A DNA stretch of 64,000 nucleotides, from positions 287,374 through 351,373 of the forward strand of contig NZ_WFLM01000003.1 in assembly GCF_009208775.1 (NCBI RefSeq), given 5' to 3'. Both the position numbers and the translations under genes were made by a program. The stretch's first letter is position 1. Every line of letters begins with the position of its first letter. The notes under the pieces are model-generated. The model did no database searches. It saw only the letters and a list, made by a program, of their open reading frames with translations, and was not told the DNA's origin. Below are positions 26,427-34,967 of the stretch, piece by piece. Origin of the DNA: Silvanigrella paludirubra. Its GTDB lineage: Bacteria > Bdellovibrionota_B > Oligoflexia > Silvanigrellales > Silvanigrellaceae.

Positions 26427-27967
26427 TTATTTATTTTATATTTAATCTCCCATACCTTAAATCTCATGCCTCCTGGCTGCGCTATAAAAGTTGATGAGTC
26501 AATTTTATTTGAGTTATAAAAATAAACAGAATATAAATCCCATAAAGGAACTACAATAGCACTTTCAGATAAATATGTACTTAATAATTTAGAATACTTT
26601 AATTTTTCTTTGGGGTCATTAGATAAAATAATTTTATTAAAATAGTCTTCAATATTTTCATCATTTTTAGGATAACTATTTTTATAAAAACTCCCTTTTC
26701 TAAAATAACTAAAAACATATGATGGATCCTTATGTGAAGCTTGAATTCCAACAATATGCATCGGAGAATTTAAATTTAATTTTCCATCATCTAAAATAAA
26801 TCTAGTTTTTATTCCTAAAATTTCTAATTGTTTTTTTAAATTAACAAAATTGCTTTTACTTAAAGCATCAGTATTTTGTCCAAAAGTATTAATATCAATA
26901 GTATCTTTTAATAAATATTTCGGAACTTTATTTATATAAAATTTAGCTAAATTTATGTTTTGTTTTAAATCAATATTAGCTCTTCCCCAAATACTTATAG
27001 GTATCATTTCACTGTTTTTAACGATATAATTAATATTATTTACCAGTTCATCTCTATTTATTGACAGTGATATTGCTTTTCTGAAATTTTCATTTTTTCC
27101 AAGTTCACTATCATAATTAAAAAATATTCCTAGAGTTCCATATGAAACGTTAATAACTTCCTTTTTATAAATTTCATGATTTAAATTCCACATATCTTTC
27201 CAAAATATGTCGCCTTCACTATTATTTGATGAAATAAATCTAACGAATTTTGGCGCTGAATCATATTTTGAATTTTCTCTTTTTTTAATAATTGTTTCAC
27301 CGGTTTCGTAATTAGATGATAAAACGTAATAAGGGCCAACTCCAATAGGCCATTTTTTCCAGCTAAAATAATTATCTTTTAGAGTCTTTATGGAAACAAG
27401 AGGAGTACCCGCATGTGTTAATTTTTCTATAAAATGAATATCAATTTTTTTTAGCTTAATTGTAAGTTCATATTTATTAATTACGCTTATTGCTTTTATG
27501 AGTTCAGGATCGTATGGAGTACCAGGTTTAATATTCTCTGTGCCTTCAATATTTGACAAACTATGCTTTGCATTTATATCTAAATTGGTGAAAAAATACC
27601 TAGCTAGAGAAAATTTAACATCATCTGCAGTGGCTTCCCATGATGAATCTTCATCAATGAAATATAAATTTTTCTTTAGTTTAAGATTTATAATTGAAGG
27701 ATCGCTTTTATTTGGTTCTGCATATTCTAATGATGATAAACTATCTTGAAAATCTGGCAGATTTGAATCTGTTGATTCAATTAAAAGTCCTTGGACGGCT
27801 TCTGTAAATGTTCCATAACTTATAAATGGGACTCCTATTTTATAAGGTAATCTATTATCTGACGTGAAGTGTAATGTAACCATATCTTCATTTGCTATTT
27901 TACTTATATTTGCAAATACAATACTATGAAAAAATTGAACTACTATTAAAATAAATATCTTATTCAT
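26423..27967 (-). CDS. Peptide/nickel-type (SBP_bac_5) solute-binding protein
   Basis: This 514-residue protein has a Sec signal peptide (residues 1-18, ending VFA) and the SBP_bac_5 pattern: an early segment ISYGTFTEAVQGLL, the WEATADDVKFSLARYFF motif and a central VGPYYVLSSNYETGE segment. Such proteins bind oligopeptides, nickel or similar ligands for ABC importers, but no permease or ATPase gene is nearby. Because the downstream membrane kinase gene starts inside its last codons, I infer that it presents a ligand to that kinase. A weak AAGG lies 11 bases before ATG 27967. Confidence 0.82.
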   Translation of the reverse strand: MNKIFILIVVQFFHSIVFANISKIANEDMVTLHFTSDNRLPYKIGVPFISYGTFTEAVQGLLIESTDSNLPDFQDSLSSLEYAEPNKSDPSIINLKLKKNLYFIDEDSSWEATADDVKFSLARYFFTNLDINAKHSLSNIEGTENIKPGTPYDPELIKAISVINKYELTIKLKKIDIHFIEKLTHAGTPLVSIKTLKDNYFSWKKWPIGVGPYYVLSSNYETGETIIKKRENSKYDSAPKFVRFISSNNSEGDIFWKDMWNLNHEIYKKEVINVSYGTLGIFFNYDSELGKNENFRKAISLSINRDELVNNINYIVKNSEMIPISIWGRANIDLKQNINLAKFYINKVPKYLLKDTIDINTFGQNTDALSKSNFVNLKKQLEILGIKTRFILDDGKLNLNSPMHIVGIQASHKDPSYVFSYFRKGSFYKNSYPKNDENIEDYFNKIILSNDPKEKLKYSKLLSTYLSESAIVVPLWDLYSVYFYNSNKIDSSTFIAQPGGMRFKVWEIKYKINK

Positions 27968-28290
27968 ACATTTTATAACCTTAAATAAATATTTTATCTA
28001 TAAAATTTTAAAAATTGCAATATAAATCAAAATATTACAAATATAAGATATTCATTATAATTTTATCTTAGTCAAGAAGATTCAATTATAACTTTTTTGG
28101 GCTTGTGATTAAAATTTATTGACTATATTTTAATCATGTTTTTTCTTACGGAAATTCCGATAAAGATTTTGCCAAACGATAAATACGAAAGATATATCAA
28201 TTTCTTTACATTAAAAATATAGGTTTATATAAAATACTTAAGCCTATATTTTTCTTTAGGTTTAAATATTTTATATTATGGAATACATTT
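27968..28290. other. Divergent intergenic region with two strong hairpins
   Basis: This 323-base gap lies between the binding-protein gene (minus) and the orphan HATPase gene (plus). It contains a 10-bp hairpin, TGATTAAAAT / ATTTTAATCA (about 28106-28137), and the longer one at 28213-28253. A 28-codon open frame (28136-28222) begins at the end of the first hairpin and stops inside the second. It has no ribosome binding site, so it is not called as a gene. Confidence 0.4.
28213..28253 (+). terminator. Strong hairpin with T tract, possible end of a small RNA
   Basis: AAAAATATAGG (28213-28223) and CCTATATTTTT (28243-28253) pair over 11 bases; with wobble the stem reaches about 15 bp. The right arm ends in T5 followed by CTTT, as in an intrinsic terminator on the plus strand. 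No annotated gene ends here on the plus strand, so it may end a small RNA or act in the leader of the gene at 28291. Confidence 0.45.
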
Positions 28291-28806
28291 ATGAATGCTA
28301 TTTTTAAAAATCTTAGTTATGAAAATATAAATATAAATAATTTTAAATTGAGTAAAAATCATTCAACAAACCAATTGATATTATGTTTTGTTATTTCGGT
28401 TGTTATTACTAAAAAAATTGAGTATCCAATAAGTAAATATGCAAAAATAGAATTAAAATACGATGAAAAAACATCAAGAATATTTTCAAAAATAAATCCC
28501 TTTGAGTTTAAAAAATTATTATCTGATTTAATTGATTATTCTATTAAGTGTGTTGGGAAAGATAATTCTATTTTTATTAATATAATTGATAGTAAAAAAT
28601 ATGTAAAAATATCTATTAAAGAAAAATTTTCATCTTATCATGATTTAATTAATAATATTGAACTAAATTATTTTTTAAATATTTGCAAAAATAATTTAGT
28701 TCAATATACGGATTGGGGGGCTAAAATACTTATAAAAAAAGACATTTTTAAAAGAATGAATATTAAAATTATTTTAAATAAATCATCATCTATTCTTAAA
28801 TATTAA
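28291..28806 (+). CDS. Orphan degenerate histidine-kinase ATPase-like protein
   Basis: This 171-residue protein has no membrane segment. Residues 68-90 (INPFEFKKLLSDLIDYSIKC) match the alpha-helix of kinase ATPase domains whose usual form is EFKRVLSNLINNAIEA. The Asn residues that bind magnesium are changed (Asp79, Asp82, Tyr83), so ATP hydrolysis is unlikely. Residues 128-157 keep the spacing of the last helix and strand, ending in TDWGAKILIKK. No HisKA helix with a phospho-His is present. It may be a pseudokinase regulator of the adjacent fusion protein or a remnant. Start ATG is weakly supported. Confidence 0.5.
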   Translation: MNAIFKNLSYENININNFKLSKNHSTNQLILCFVISVVITKKIEYPISKYAKIELKYDEKTSRIFSKINPFEFKKLLSDLIDYSIKCVGKDNSIFINIIDSKKYVKISIKEKFSSYHDLINNIELNYFLNICKNNLVQYTDWGAKILIKKDIFKRMNIKIILNKSSSILKY

Positions 28807-29165
28807 AATTAAAAAATTATTTTTCAATGATTTTTTCACTTGATTTTCTTCAACTTCAACTTTGAAATTAGTTTCTTCGAGTATTGTAATATTTTCAATT
28901 AAGAGTTTATAATATATAATTAAATATTTAGGCGAAAATTGTCCGAAAATATGAACTATTAGTCCCTTAGTGGATCACACTTTTGATGCGATTTGAATTC
29001 CACTAATTTTTATTAATGAGTTGAAGAGAATTTCGATTGACCGCTTTCAAGAACTAACTATTTTTGAATAAACTTCTTCATCAGAAAAAAAGCTCCTTTT
29101 TTGATTTTGAAAGTTTAATTGGAAAATGCAATTATGAAAAAATAAAGTCAAATTTATATTTTATT
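28783..29165 (-). pseudogene. Possible decayed gene with two in-frame stops
   Basis: On the minus strand a frame reads through motifs such as FFSDEEVYSKIVSS, KRSIEILFNSLIKISG and IVHIFGQFSPKYLIIYY, separated by TGA codons. Its composition looks more like protein than random AT-rich sequence, but this is a subjective call. No family was recognised, and a chance open frame is a real alternative. Confidence 0.22.
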
Positions 29166-29559
29166 TTTTTAACTATATACGAATTTTTAGCTAGAAATTT
29201 AGTTTTTATAGTCAGAATTTCCTCTTTAATTAAAGTTAATTAATGAATATTACTATTGTTACTATATTAATATTTGGTATAGATAATTTTGTATTTCTAA
29301 ATATTTCAATAAGATGAAGTTTAAATCCATAATAATAAGTTTATTTGGAAGAACAATATCCGATAGAAGAGATATCATTGACAGTCTTACATTTATCAGT
29401 CTTACTAGTTCAGGAAGAGCTACATTTAAAGAGATTAACTCTAATAAATTAAATAATAAAATTTTAAAAGATTTTAATAATGGAATGTCTAAAATTAATA
29501 AAGATCAATTTTATTTTGATTATTTAATTTTTAATTATTAATAGTTAATATTATAAAAA
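28807..29559. other. Long AT-rich gap, probably decayed sequence
   Basis: This 753-base gap has no confident gene. On the minus strand from about 29165 to 28783 one frame stays open for over 120 codons except for two in-frame TGA codons (near 29020 and 28977), which suggests a decayed gene; I could not identify it. A 75-codon frame at 29314-29541 on the plus strand is listed separately with low confidence. Confidence 0.35.
29314..29541 (+). CDS. Possible small protein, weakly supported
   Basis: A 75-codon frame begins with ATG 29314, preceded by ATAAG but no good ribosome binding site. The protein (residues 1-35 rich in Ser, Ile and Arg, then Asn/Lys rich) matches nothing I know. It might be a fragment of a larger lost gene in the decayed gap. 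Confidence 0.22.
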   Translation: MKFKSIIISLFGRTISDRRDIIDSLTFISLTSSGRATFKEINSNKLNNKILKDFNNGMSKINKDQFYFDYLIFNY

Positions 29560-30339
29560 TTATTTATTACTATTTTTTTTCGGAATTTGATTTATAATTT
29601 TTTGGTATTCTTTTGATTTTTTAAAATATTCTACAGCATTATGAACTTTTTTAATTAATTCAGGGGAAGTTTTTGATGTTGTTCCAATATACTTAGATTG
29701 AATTGAAATTGAATTTCCTATTTTAAAGTCGCTTTCTGATAAATTTTCTGCAGAAGATAATGTTTTAATTGCATGTATTGCAACAATATCAATCGTAAAC
29801 CAAGTATCAATTCTTTTTCCTATTAGCTTTTTAAAATTTCTTATATCAATTGGAATTTCATCTATGTCTTTGGAGTCTAGTCCATTTTCAGGTCTAGCTA
29901 GAATTGCGCGGTATGATGATGATGCAAGTACTCCTATTTTTAAATTTTTTGCATCTAGTATAGAATTAATTTTTTTTGAACGTTTCATGGTTATAAACAT
30001 TGTATGAGCATCATATATTTTTGAGACCCAGATAAATTTTTCTTCTCTTTCAGGTATTCTAGTTAGAGGGATAATAAATGTTTTATTATCCTTATTATCT
30101 AAAGCTTCTTTATAAGCTCTTGTCCATGGGCGCCATTCAAGATTAATTTTTATATTTTTTTCTTTTAATGCTTTTGCAATAATTATTCCACCCAGTCCTC
30201 CAAGTTCTTTATCTTTGGTTTCTTCAATTTCACCGGTGAAGCTCGGATCTGCGAGTAAAGTAATTTCTTCAGAAAACACATTTAATGGAAAAAATAAAAT
30301 AATAAAAATAAATATTTTAATTAAAAATTTAAAAAACAA
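29560..30339 (-). CDS. Family-3-like periplasmic solute-binding protein
   Basis: This 259-residue protein has a Sec signal peptide (about 1-23, ending VFSE) and the layout of SBP_bac_3-type proteins: an opening ITLLADPSFTGEI, GGLGGIIIAKALKE and LEWRPWTRAYKEAL, and a late segment IGKRIDTWFTIDIVA. These proteins usually bind polar amino acids or similar small molecules; no transporter genes are adjacent. The start is TTG with GAGG six bases upstream. The sequence is AT-rich like the kinase-hydrolase stretch. Confidence 0.7.
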   Translation of the reverse strand: MFFKFLIKIFIFIILFFPLNVFSEEITLLADPSFTGEIEETKDKELGGLGGIIIAKALKEKNIKINLEWRPWTRAYKEALDNKDNKTFIIPLTRIPEREEKFIWVSKIYDAHTMFITMKRSKKINSILDAKNLKIGVLASSSYRAILARPENGLDSKDIDEIPIDIRNFKKLIGKRIDTWFTIDIVAIHAIKTLSSAENLSESDFKIGNSISIQSKYIGTTSKTSPELIKKVHNAVEYFKKSKEYQKIINQIPKKNSNK

Positions 30340-30489
30340 AGATTCACCTCATTGATAATTATTTTTAATTATACAGTTTTAATTTTATTAAATCAAAATT
30401 TAAAATAAAAGAGTTAAAATAATGTCATTTGAAATCTAATTTATTAATATTTATAATTTTTTAATGTTGTAATAATATTTAAAATTTTG

Positions 30490-31254
30490 CTAAAAAAATC
30501 TTCCACTACTAGGAATAGTTAAAATAATTGGCTCCCCATCTGTTACGATTATGGAATGTTCAAATTGAGCTGCTCGGTGATTTTTATTAATATATAAAGT
30601 CCACCCATCTTGACTTTCATTTGCGTAGTTACTTCCATTTGATAAAAAAGGTTCTACTGTTATTACGGATCCATTTGAAAGAATTCTTTTATCATTATCG
30701 TCATAAATCGAAGATATAAATTTAGGTTCTTCATGCAGTGCTTTTCCTACGCCGTGGCTTCCTAAATTTTCAATTATATTATAATTATAGCTTTTTGCCG
30801 TTTTTTGAATAGCTTTTCCAATATCAGATATTTTTTTATTTGCTTTTGCCGCAAATATACCAGCATACATAGAATCAATAGTGGCTTTACATAATCTTTC
30901 ATAATGTGGGTTTGTATTTTCTAGCGTAAATGTACCTCCTGTATCAGCAAAATAACCATATAATTCCGCAGAAACATCAATATTAATTAAATCGCCTTTT
31001 TTTAATTTAGTTTCAGAAGGTATCCCATGAGCTATTTTATGATTAATTGAAATACAAGTATATCCAGGAAAGTTATAAGTTACTTTAGGAGCTGATTTTG
31101 CTCCAAATTTATCTAAATATTCAAAGCCAATTTCATCTAATTCTTTTGATGTCATTCCAGGCTTTGCTTTTTCTTTCATTAAGACAAGAGTATCGGCAAC
31201 TATTTGACCGATATTCTTTAATTTTTCAATTTCATCATTTGATTTTACGTTCAT
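30490..31254 (-). CDS. map: Methionine aminopeptidase, type I
   Basis: The enzyme removes the N-terminal methionine from new proteins in the cytoplasm. The 254-residue protein keeps the metal ligands Asp93, Asp104, His167, Glu201 and Glu232, and His76 in the AHGIP motif. The length is typical of the bacterial type I enzyme without extensions. The start ATG is preceded by GGTGG. It is divergent from ntrY across a 123-base gap that must hold both promoters. Confidence 0.93.
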   Translation of the reverse strand: MNVKSNDEIEKLKNIGQIVADTLVLMKEKAKPGMTSKELDEIGFEYLDKFGAKSAPKVTYNFPGYTCISINHKIAHGIPSETKLKKGDLINIDVSAELYGYFADTGGTFTLENTNPHYERLCKATIDSMYAGIFAAKANKKISDIGKAIQKTAKSYNYNIIENLGSHGVGKALHEEPKFISSIYDDNDKRILSNGSVITVEPFLSNGSNYANESQDGWTLYINKNHRAAQFEHSIIVTDGEPIILTIPSSGRFF

Positions 31255-31377
31255 TATTCCACCATTTTATGTATTAATATAAAAAATATTGTTCTATTTT
31301 TCATAGAAGCTATCATATATACTATTGATGTGGTGAATGCCACTAAAATTTTGTTAGAAAATGAGGCAAAATAAATC

Positions 31378-33546
31378 ATGAAATATCGTTCAAGACTATA
31401 TGTTCTTTTCGTATGGGCTTTTTTTGCTATTATTATAGCTTTTACAGGCTCCTGGATTGAAAATTATATTGTTAGCGATGGAGCGATATTTGGAAATAAA
31501 TTTTTTGGAAGTTCCTTTTTTTTATTTTTTTCAGCTGTTAATATTAATGTAATTCTTCTTTTATTATTTGTGTTTCTAACCTTTAGAAGTGGTGTTAAAT
31601 TAATTGTAGATAATTCACAAGGTGCTTTTGGTAGTAAATTAAATACTAAACTCGTTACTGCGTTCCTGTTTTTTTCTTTACTACCTACTGTGGTTTTATT
31701 GTATGTTTCTACAAAATTTGTAAATACAAATTTTGAAAAATGGCTTCCATCAAATTTTGTTGAAGCAACTGAAGAAACATTGAATAGTGAAGCTATGTAT
31801 CAATCTCAAATTCTTTCTTTATTTGATAATCAAATTCCAACAAAAGACAATTTTAATACATTTGATTTCGTTAAAGATAAAAAGAAAGATAAATTTATTT
31901 ATCTATCAAAAAAAGAATTAAAGAGTGATCATAAAATAAATGAGATAATTGAAAAAAATAAATCACAATTAACTAATAAAGCAATTTGGTTTGAATATGA
32001 TAACGAAAGAATGATTTTATTAAAATCAAATGTAAACTTTATATTTGGGATTATTTCTCCAAAAATGCTTCATCCTCAATGGTTACTATTAAAGTCAGAA
32101 TATCCTGAATCTAAAAATGCTACAAAAGTTTTAAAATTATCTTATTATGTTATGTTAGGTGTTATTACATTACTCATTATTTTTTCTGCAACTTGGTTAG
32201 GATTTACAATAGCAAGAGAGATCACTGTTCCAATGAAAATACTTTCAGATGCAACAGAAAGCGTTGCGCATGGTGATTATTCTGTAAAAATTGATGATAT
32301 TGTTTCAGATGATGAGATGGGAAAATTAGCTCTAAGTTTTAGATCTATGGTATCAGATTTGAAATTAGAAAAAGAAAGAGTTGATTTATATTCAAACGAA
32401 ATAAAAAGAAAAGCAGATGAATTATTAATTAAATCAGAATATAATGAAATTTTATTAAGAAATGTAAATGCAGCAGTTATTGCATTAGACCAAGACTTGT
32501 ATATTGAAACATGGAATTATAGAGCAGAAAATATTTTTAATTATAAAGAGTCAGAAGCTTTAGGTAAACATATTTCTCAAATTATAGAAAAAAATATATT
32601 TGAAAAAGCATTTCTACCACCTCTATCTGAAATAACAGAATCATCACAAAAAAGAATTGAATTAGAATGGTCGGGAAAAATTGCTGAAATTGACTATCAA
32701 TTACAAGTTGCAGTAAGTATGTTACTTTCATCTAGAGGAAAAGTTGTTAAAATAATATTTATAAATGATATTACTGAACTTGCTAAAGTGCAAAGAATGG
32801 CTGCCTGGAGAGATGTTGCGCGAAGGATTGCTCATGAAATTAAAAATCCTTTAACACCTATTAAATTGGGAGCTCAGCGAATTGAGCGACGTTTTTCGGA
32901 TCATTTTGTTGGAGTTGAGAGAAATATATTTCGAGAATCTGTTCAAATTATTTTACAGAGTACAGAAAGTATAAAGATACTAGTTGATGAGTTTATTAAA
33001 TTTTCTAGAATGCCTCAATCCTTTTTGCAAGAAGGTAATATTGTAGAATCTGTTTATATGGCTTTAAGAGGATTTGTTGGTAACATTGAGAATGTGTCAA
33101 TGGTTTTTCATATAAAAATAGATAATAATAATGTTGTATTAAAGAATGAGGAGCGTATAGAGCTTTTACCTGTAATCATATGTAATTATGATAGAGACCA
33201 AATTGTACGATTATTTGTAAATTTAATTTCTAACGCCGTAACAGTCTCTCATGGTACGAATCAGCCAGTAACAGTCTCATTATCCTATAATACAGGTGAG
33301 AGGTTTGTTAAAATAAGAGTTATGGACTTGGGAGAGGGCCTTTCAAAAGAAATAAAAGCTAGACTTTTTGAACCTTATTTTAGTACTAAAAAAACAGGAA
33401 CTGGGCTTGGGCTTGTGATTGCGAAACAAATTGTAGATGAACATTTTGGAAAAATTTATGTTGAAGAAAACCTTCCAAAAGGTACAGTGTTTATCGTTGA
33501 AATCCCTGCTATAAAGTTTAGGGAAAATGAGGATAAAATAATTTGA
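31378..33546 (+). CDS. ntrY: NtrY-like membrane sensor histidine kinase
   Basis: This 722-residue inner-membrane kinase has several N-terminal membrane helices (residues 5-115), an extracytoplasmic segment, a further helix near 258-280, a HAMP domain (about 280-335) and a PAS domain (about 355-475). The phospho-acceptor helix has His486 in AHEIKNPLTPIK and the ATPase domain has DLGEGL and GTGLGLVIAKQIVDEHFG. This domain order and the partner gene fit the NtrY/NtrX pair, which responds to nitrogen or redox state in other proteobacteria. The signal here is not shown by sequence. It ends two bases before the ntrX start. Confidence 0.87.
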   Translation: MKYRSRLYVLFVWAFFAIIIAFTGSWIENYIVSDGAIFGNKFFGSSFFLFFSAVNINVILLLLFVFLTFRSGVKLIVDNSQGAFGSKLNTKLVTAFLFFSLLPTVVLLYVSTKFVNTNFEKWLPSNFVEATEETLNSEAMYQSQILSLFDNQIPTKDNFNTFDFVKDKKKDKFIYLSKKELKSDHKINEIIEKNKSQLTNKAIWFEYDNERMILLKSNVNFIFGIISPKMLHPQWLLLKSEYPESKNATKVLKLSYYVMLGVITLLIIFSATWLGFTIAREITVPMKILSDATESVAHGDYSVKIDDIVSDDEMGKLALSFRSMVSDLKLEKERVDLYSNEIKRKADELLIKSEYNEILLRNVNAAVIALDQDLYIETWNYRAENIFNYKESEALGKHISQIIEKNIFEKAFLPPLSEITESSQKRIELEWSGKIAEIDYQLQVAVSMLLSSRGKVVKIIFINDITELAKVQRMAAWRDVARRIAHEIKNPLTPIKLGAQRIERRFSDHFVGVERNIFRESVQIILQSTESIKILVDEFIKFSRMPQSFLQEGNIVESVYMALRGFVGNIENVSMVFHIKIDNNNVVLKNEERIELLPVIICNYDRDQIVRLFVNLISNAVTVSHGTNQPVTVSLSYNTGERFVKIRVMDLGEGLSKEIKARLFEPYFSTKKTGTGLGLVIAKQIVDEHFGKIYVEENLPKGTVFIVEIPAIKFRENEDKII

Positions 33547-33548
33547 AT

Positions 33549-34967
33549 ATGACAAATTTACCAGGAAAAATTTTGGTTATTGATGATGAAAAAGATATCT
33601 GTACTACTTTATCAGGTATATTAAGTGATGAAGGTTACAAAGTAATAACTGCAAATTCAGCTGAATCAGGGTTAAAACTGGCTAAAAGAGAACTCCCTGA
33701 TGTTTGTTTTTTAGATGTTTGGTTACCCGACTCTGACGGAACAGAAACTCTCGAAAAATTAAAAGCTTTAAATTCTGATTTATATGTCATTATGATGAGT
33801 GGGCATGCAAATATAGAAACAGCAGTTAAATGTACTAGATTAGGTGCGACAGATTTTATTGAAAAGCCATTAAGTCTAGAAAAAGTTTTATTAAATGTTC
33901 AAAACATATTGCATTTAAAAGATTTAAAATTTGAAAATCAAAATCTAAAAAATAGGGTTGAAAAAAAATATACTTTATTAGGAAGCTCTCAAGCTCTTAA
34001 AGATATTATTTCAACTGTAGAAATGGTAGCAAATAAAAATACTACAATTTTAATTACAGGTGAAAATGGAACTGGAAAAGAAAATGTTGCTAGATTAATA
34101 CATCAAAAATCGAATCGTTGTTCTAAACCATTTGTTGCAATTAATTGTGCTGCTATACCAGATGAATTAATTGAAAGTGAATTATTTGGTTATGAAAAAG
34201 GTGCATTTACTGGAGCCCATTCTTCTAAAAGAGGAAAATTTGAATTAGCTCACAATGGTACATTATTTTTAGATGAAATTGGTGATATGAGTTTAAAAAC
34301 TCAAAGTAAATTATTAAGAGCATTACAAGAACAAAAAATTGAGAGAGTTGGTTCTGACGAAACAATTTCGGTCGATACCAGAATTATTGCTGCTACAAAT
34401 AAAAATTTAGAAGAAGAAATTAAAAAAGGTACGTTTAGAGAAGATCTTTATTATCGTATCAATGTTATTCCAATTCATTTACCACCTTTAAGACAAAGAA
34501 AAGAAGATATAGAATTGATTTCATCTCATTATTTATCCCTATTTTCTGCTGAAAATAGCATTAAAAATAAAGTTATTTCTAGTTCTGCAATTCAAATATT
34601 AAAAACATATTCATGGCCTGGAAATGTTAGAGAATTAAAAAATATTATGGAACGATTATCTATAATGGTTAAAGCAGATTTTATTGAGCCTCAGCATTTA
34701 CCTTTTCCAATTAATTCTATTAAATTCGAAAAAAATGAAGAATTTGAAAATTTATTTACTTCTATTGATTTTAGAGAAGCTAGAGCAAAATTTGAAAGAG
34801 TTTTCATATTAAAAAAACTTGAAGAGTTTGATGGAAATGTAACAAGAACTGCAGATGCAATGGGAATGGAAAGAAGCCATTTATATAGAAAAATGAGGCA
34901 ATTTGAATTAGTACCAGAAAATGAAAAAAATAATGATGAGGAAAAGTTAAATGAAAACATTAATTAA
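33549..34967 (+). CDS. ntrX: NtrX-like sigma-54 response regulator
   Basis: This 472-residue protein has a receiver with the acceptor Asp56, an AAA+ domain with Walker A GENGTGKE (171-178), GAFTGA (218-223, the sigma-54 contact loop) and Walker B LFLDEI (239-244), and a Fis-type helix-turn-helix at the end (GNVTRTADAMGMERSHLY). It therefore activates sigma-54 promoters when phosphorylated, most likely by NtrY. ATG 33549 was chosen over TTG 33543; neither has a strong ribosome binding site, so coupling to ntrY is likely. Confidence 0.88.
   Translation: MTNLPGKILVIDDEKDICTTLSGILSDEGYKVITANSAESGLKLAKRELPDVCFLDVWLPDSDGTETLEKLKALNSDLYVIMMSGHANIETAVKCTRLGATDFIEKPLSLEKVLLNVQNILHLKDLKFENQNLKNRVEKKYTLLGSSQALKDIISTVEMVANKNTTILITGENGTGKENVARLIHQKSNRCSKPFVAINCAAIPDELIESELFGYEKGAFTGAHSSKRGKFELAHNGTLFLDEIGDMSLKTQSKLLRALQEQKIERVGSDETISVDTRIIAATNKNLEEEIKKGTFREDLYYRINVIPIHLPPLRQRKEDIELISSHYLSLFSAENSIKNKVISSSAIQILKTYSWPGNVRELKNIMERLSIMVKADFIEPQHLPFPINSIKFEKNEEFENLFTSIDFREARAKFERVFILKKLEEFDGNVTRTADAMGMERSHLYRKMRQFELVPENEKNNDEEKLNENIN

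Noticed and set aside
33343-33555. Small reverse-strand frames inside large genes
   Set aside because: These are shadows of the coding strand (for example inside ntrY, icd and the permeases), with no ribosome binding site or protein-like composition.
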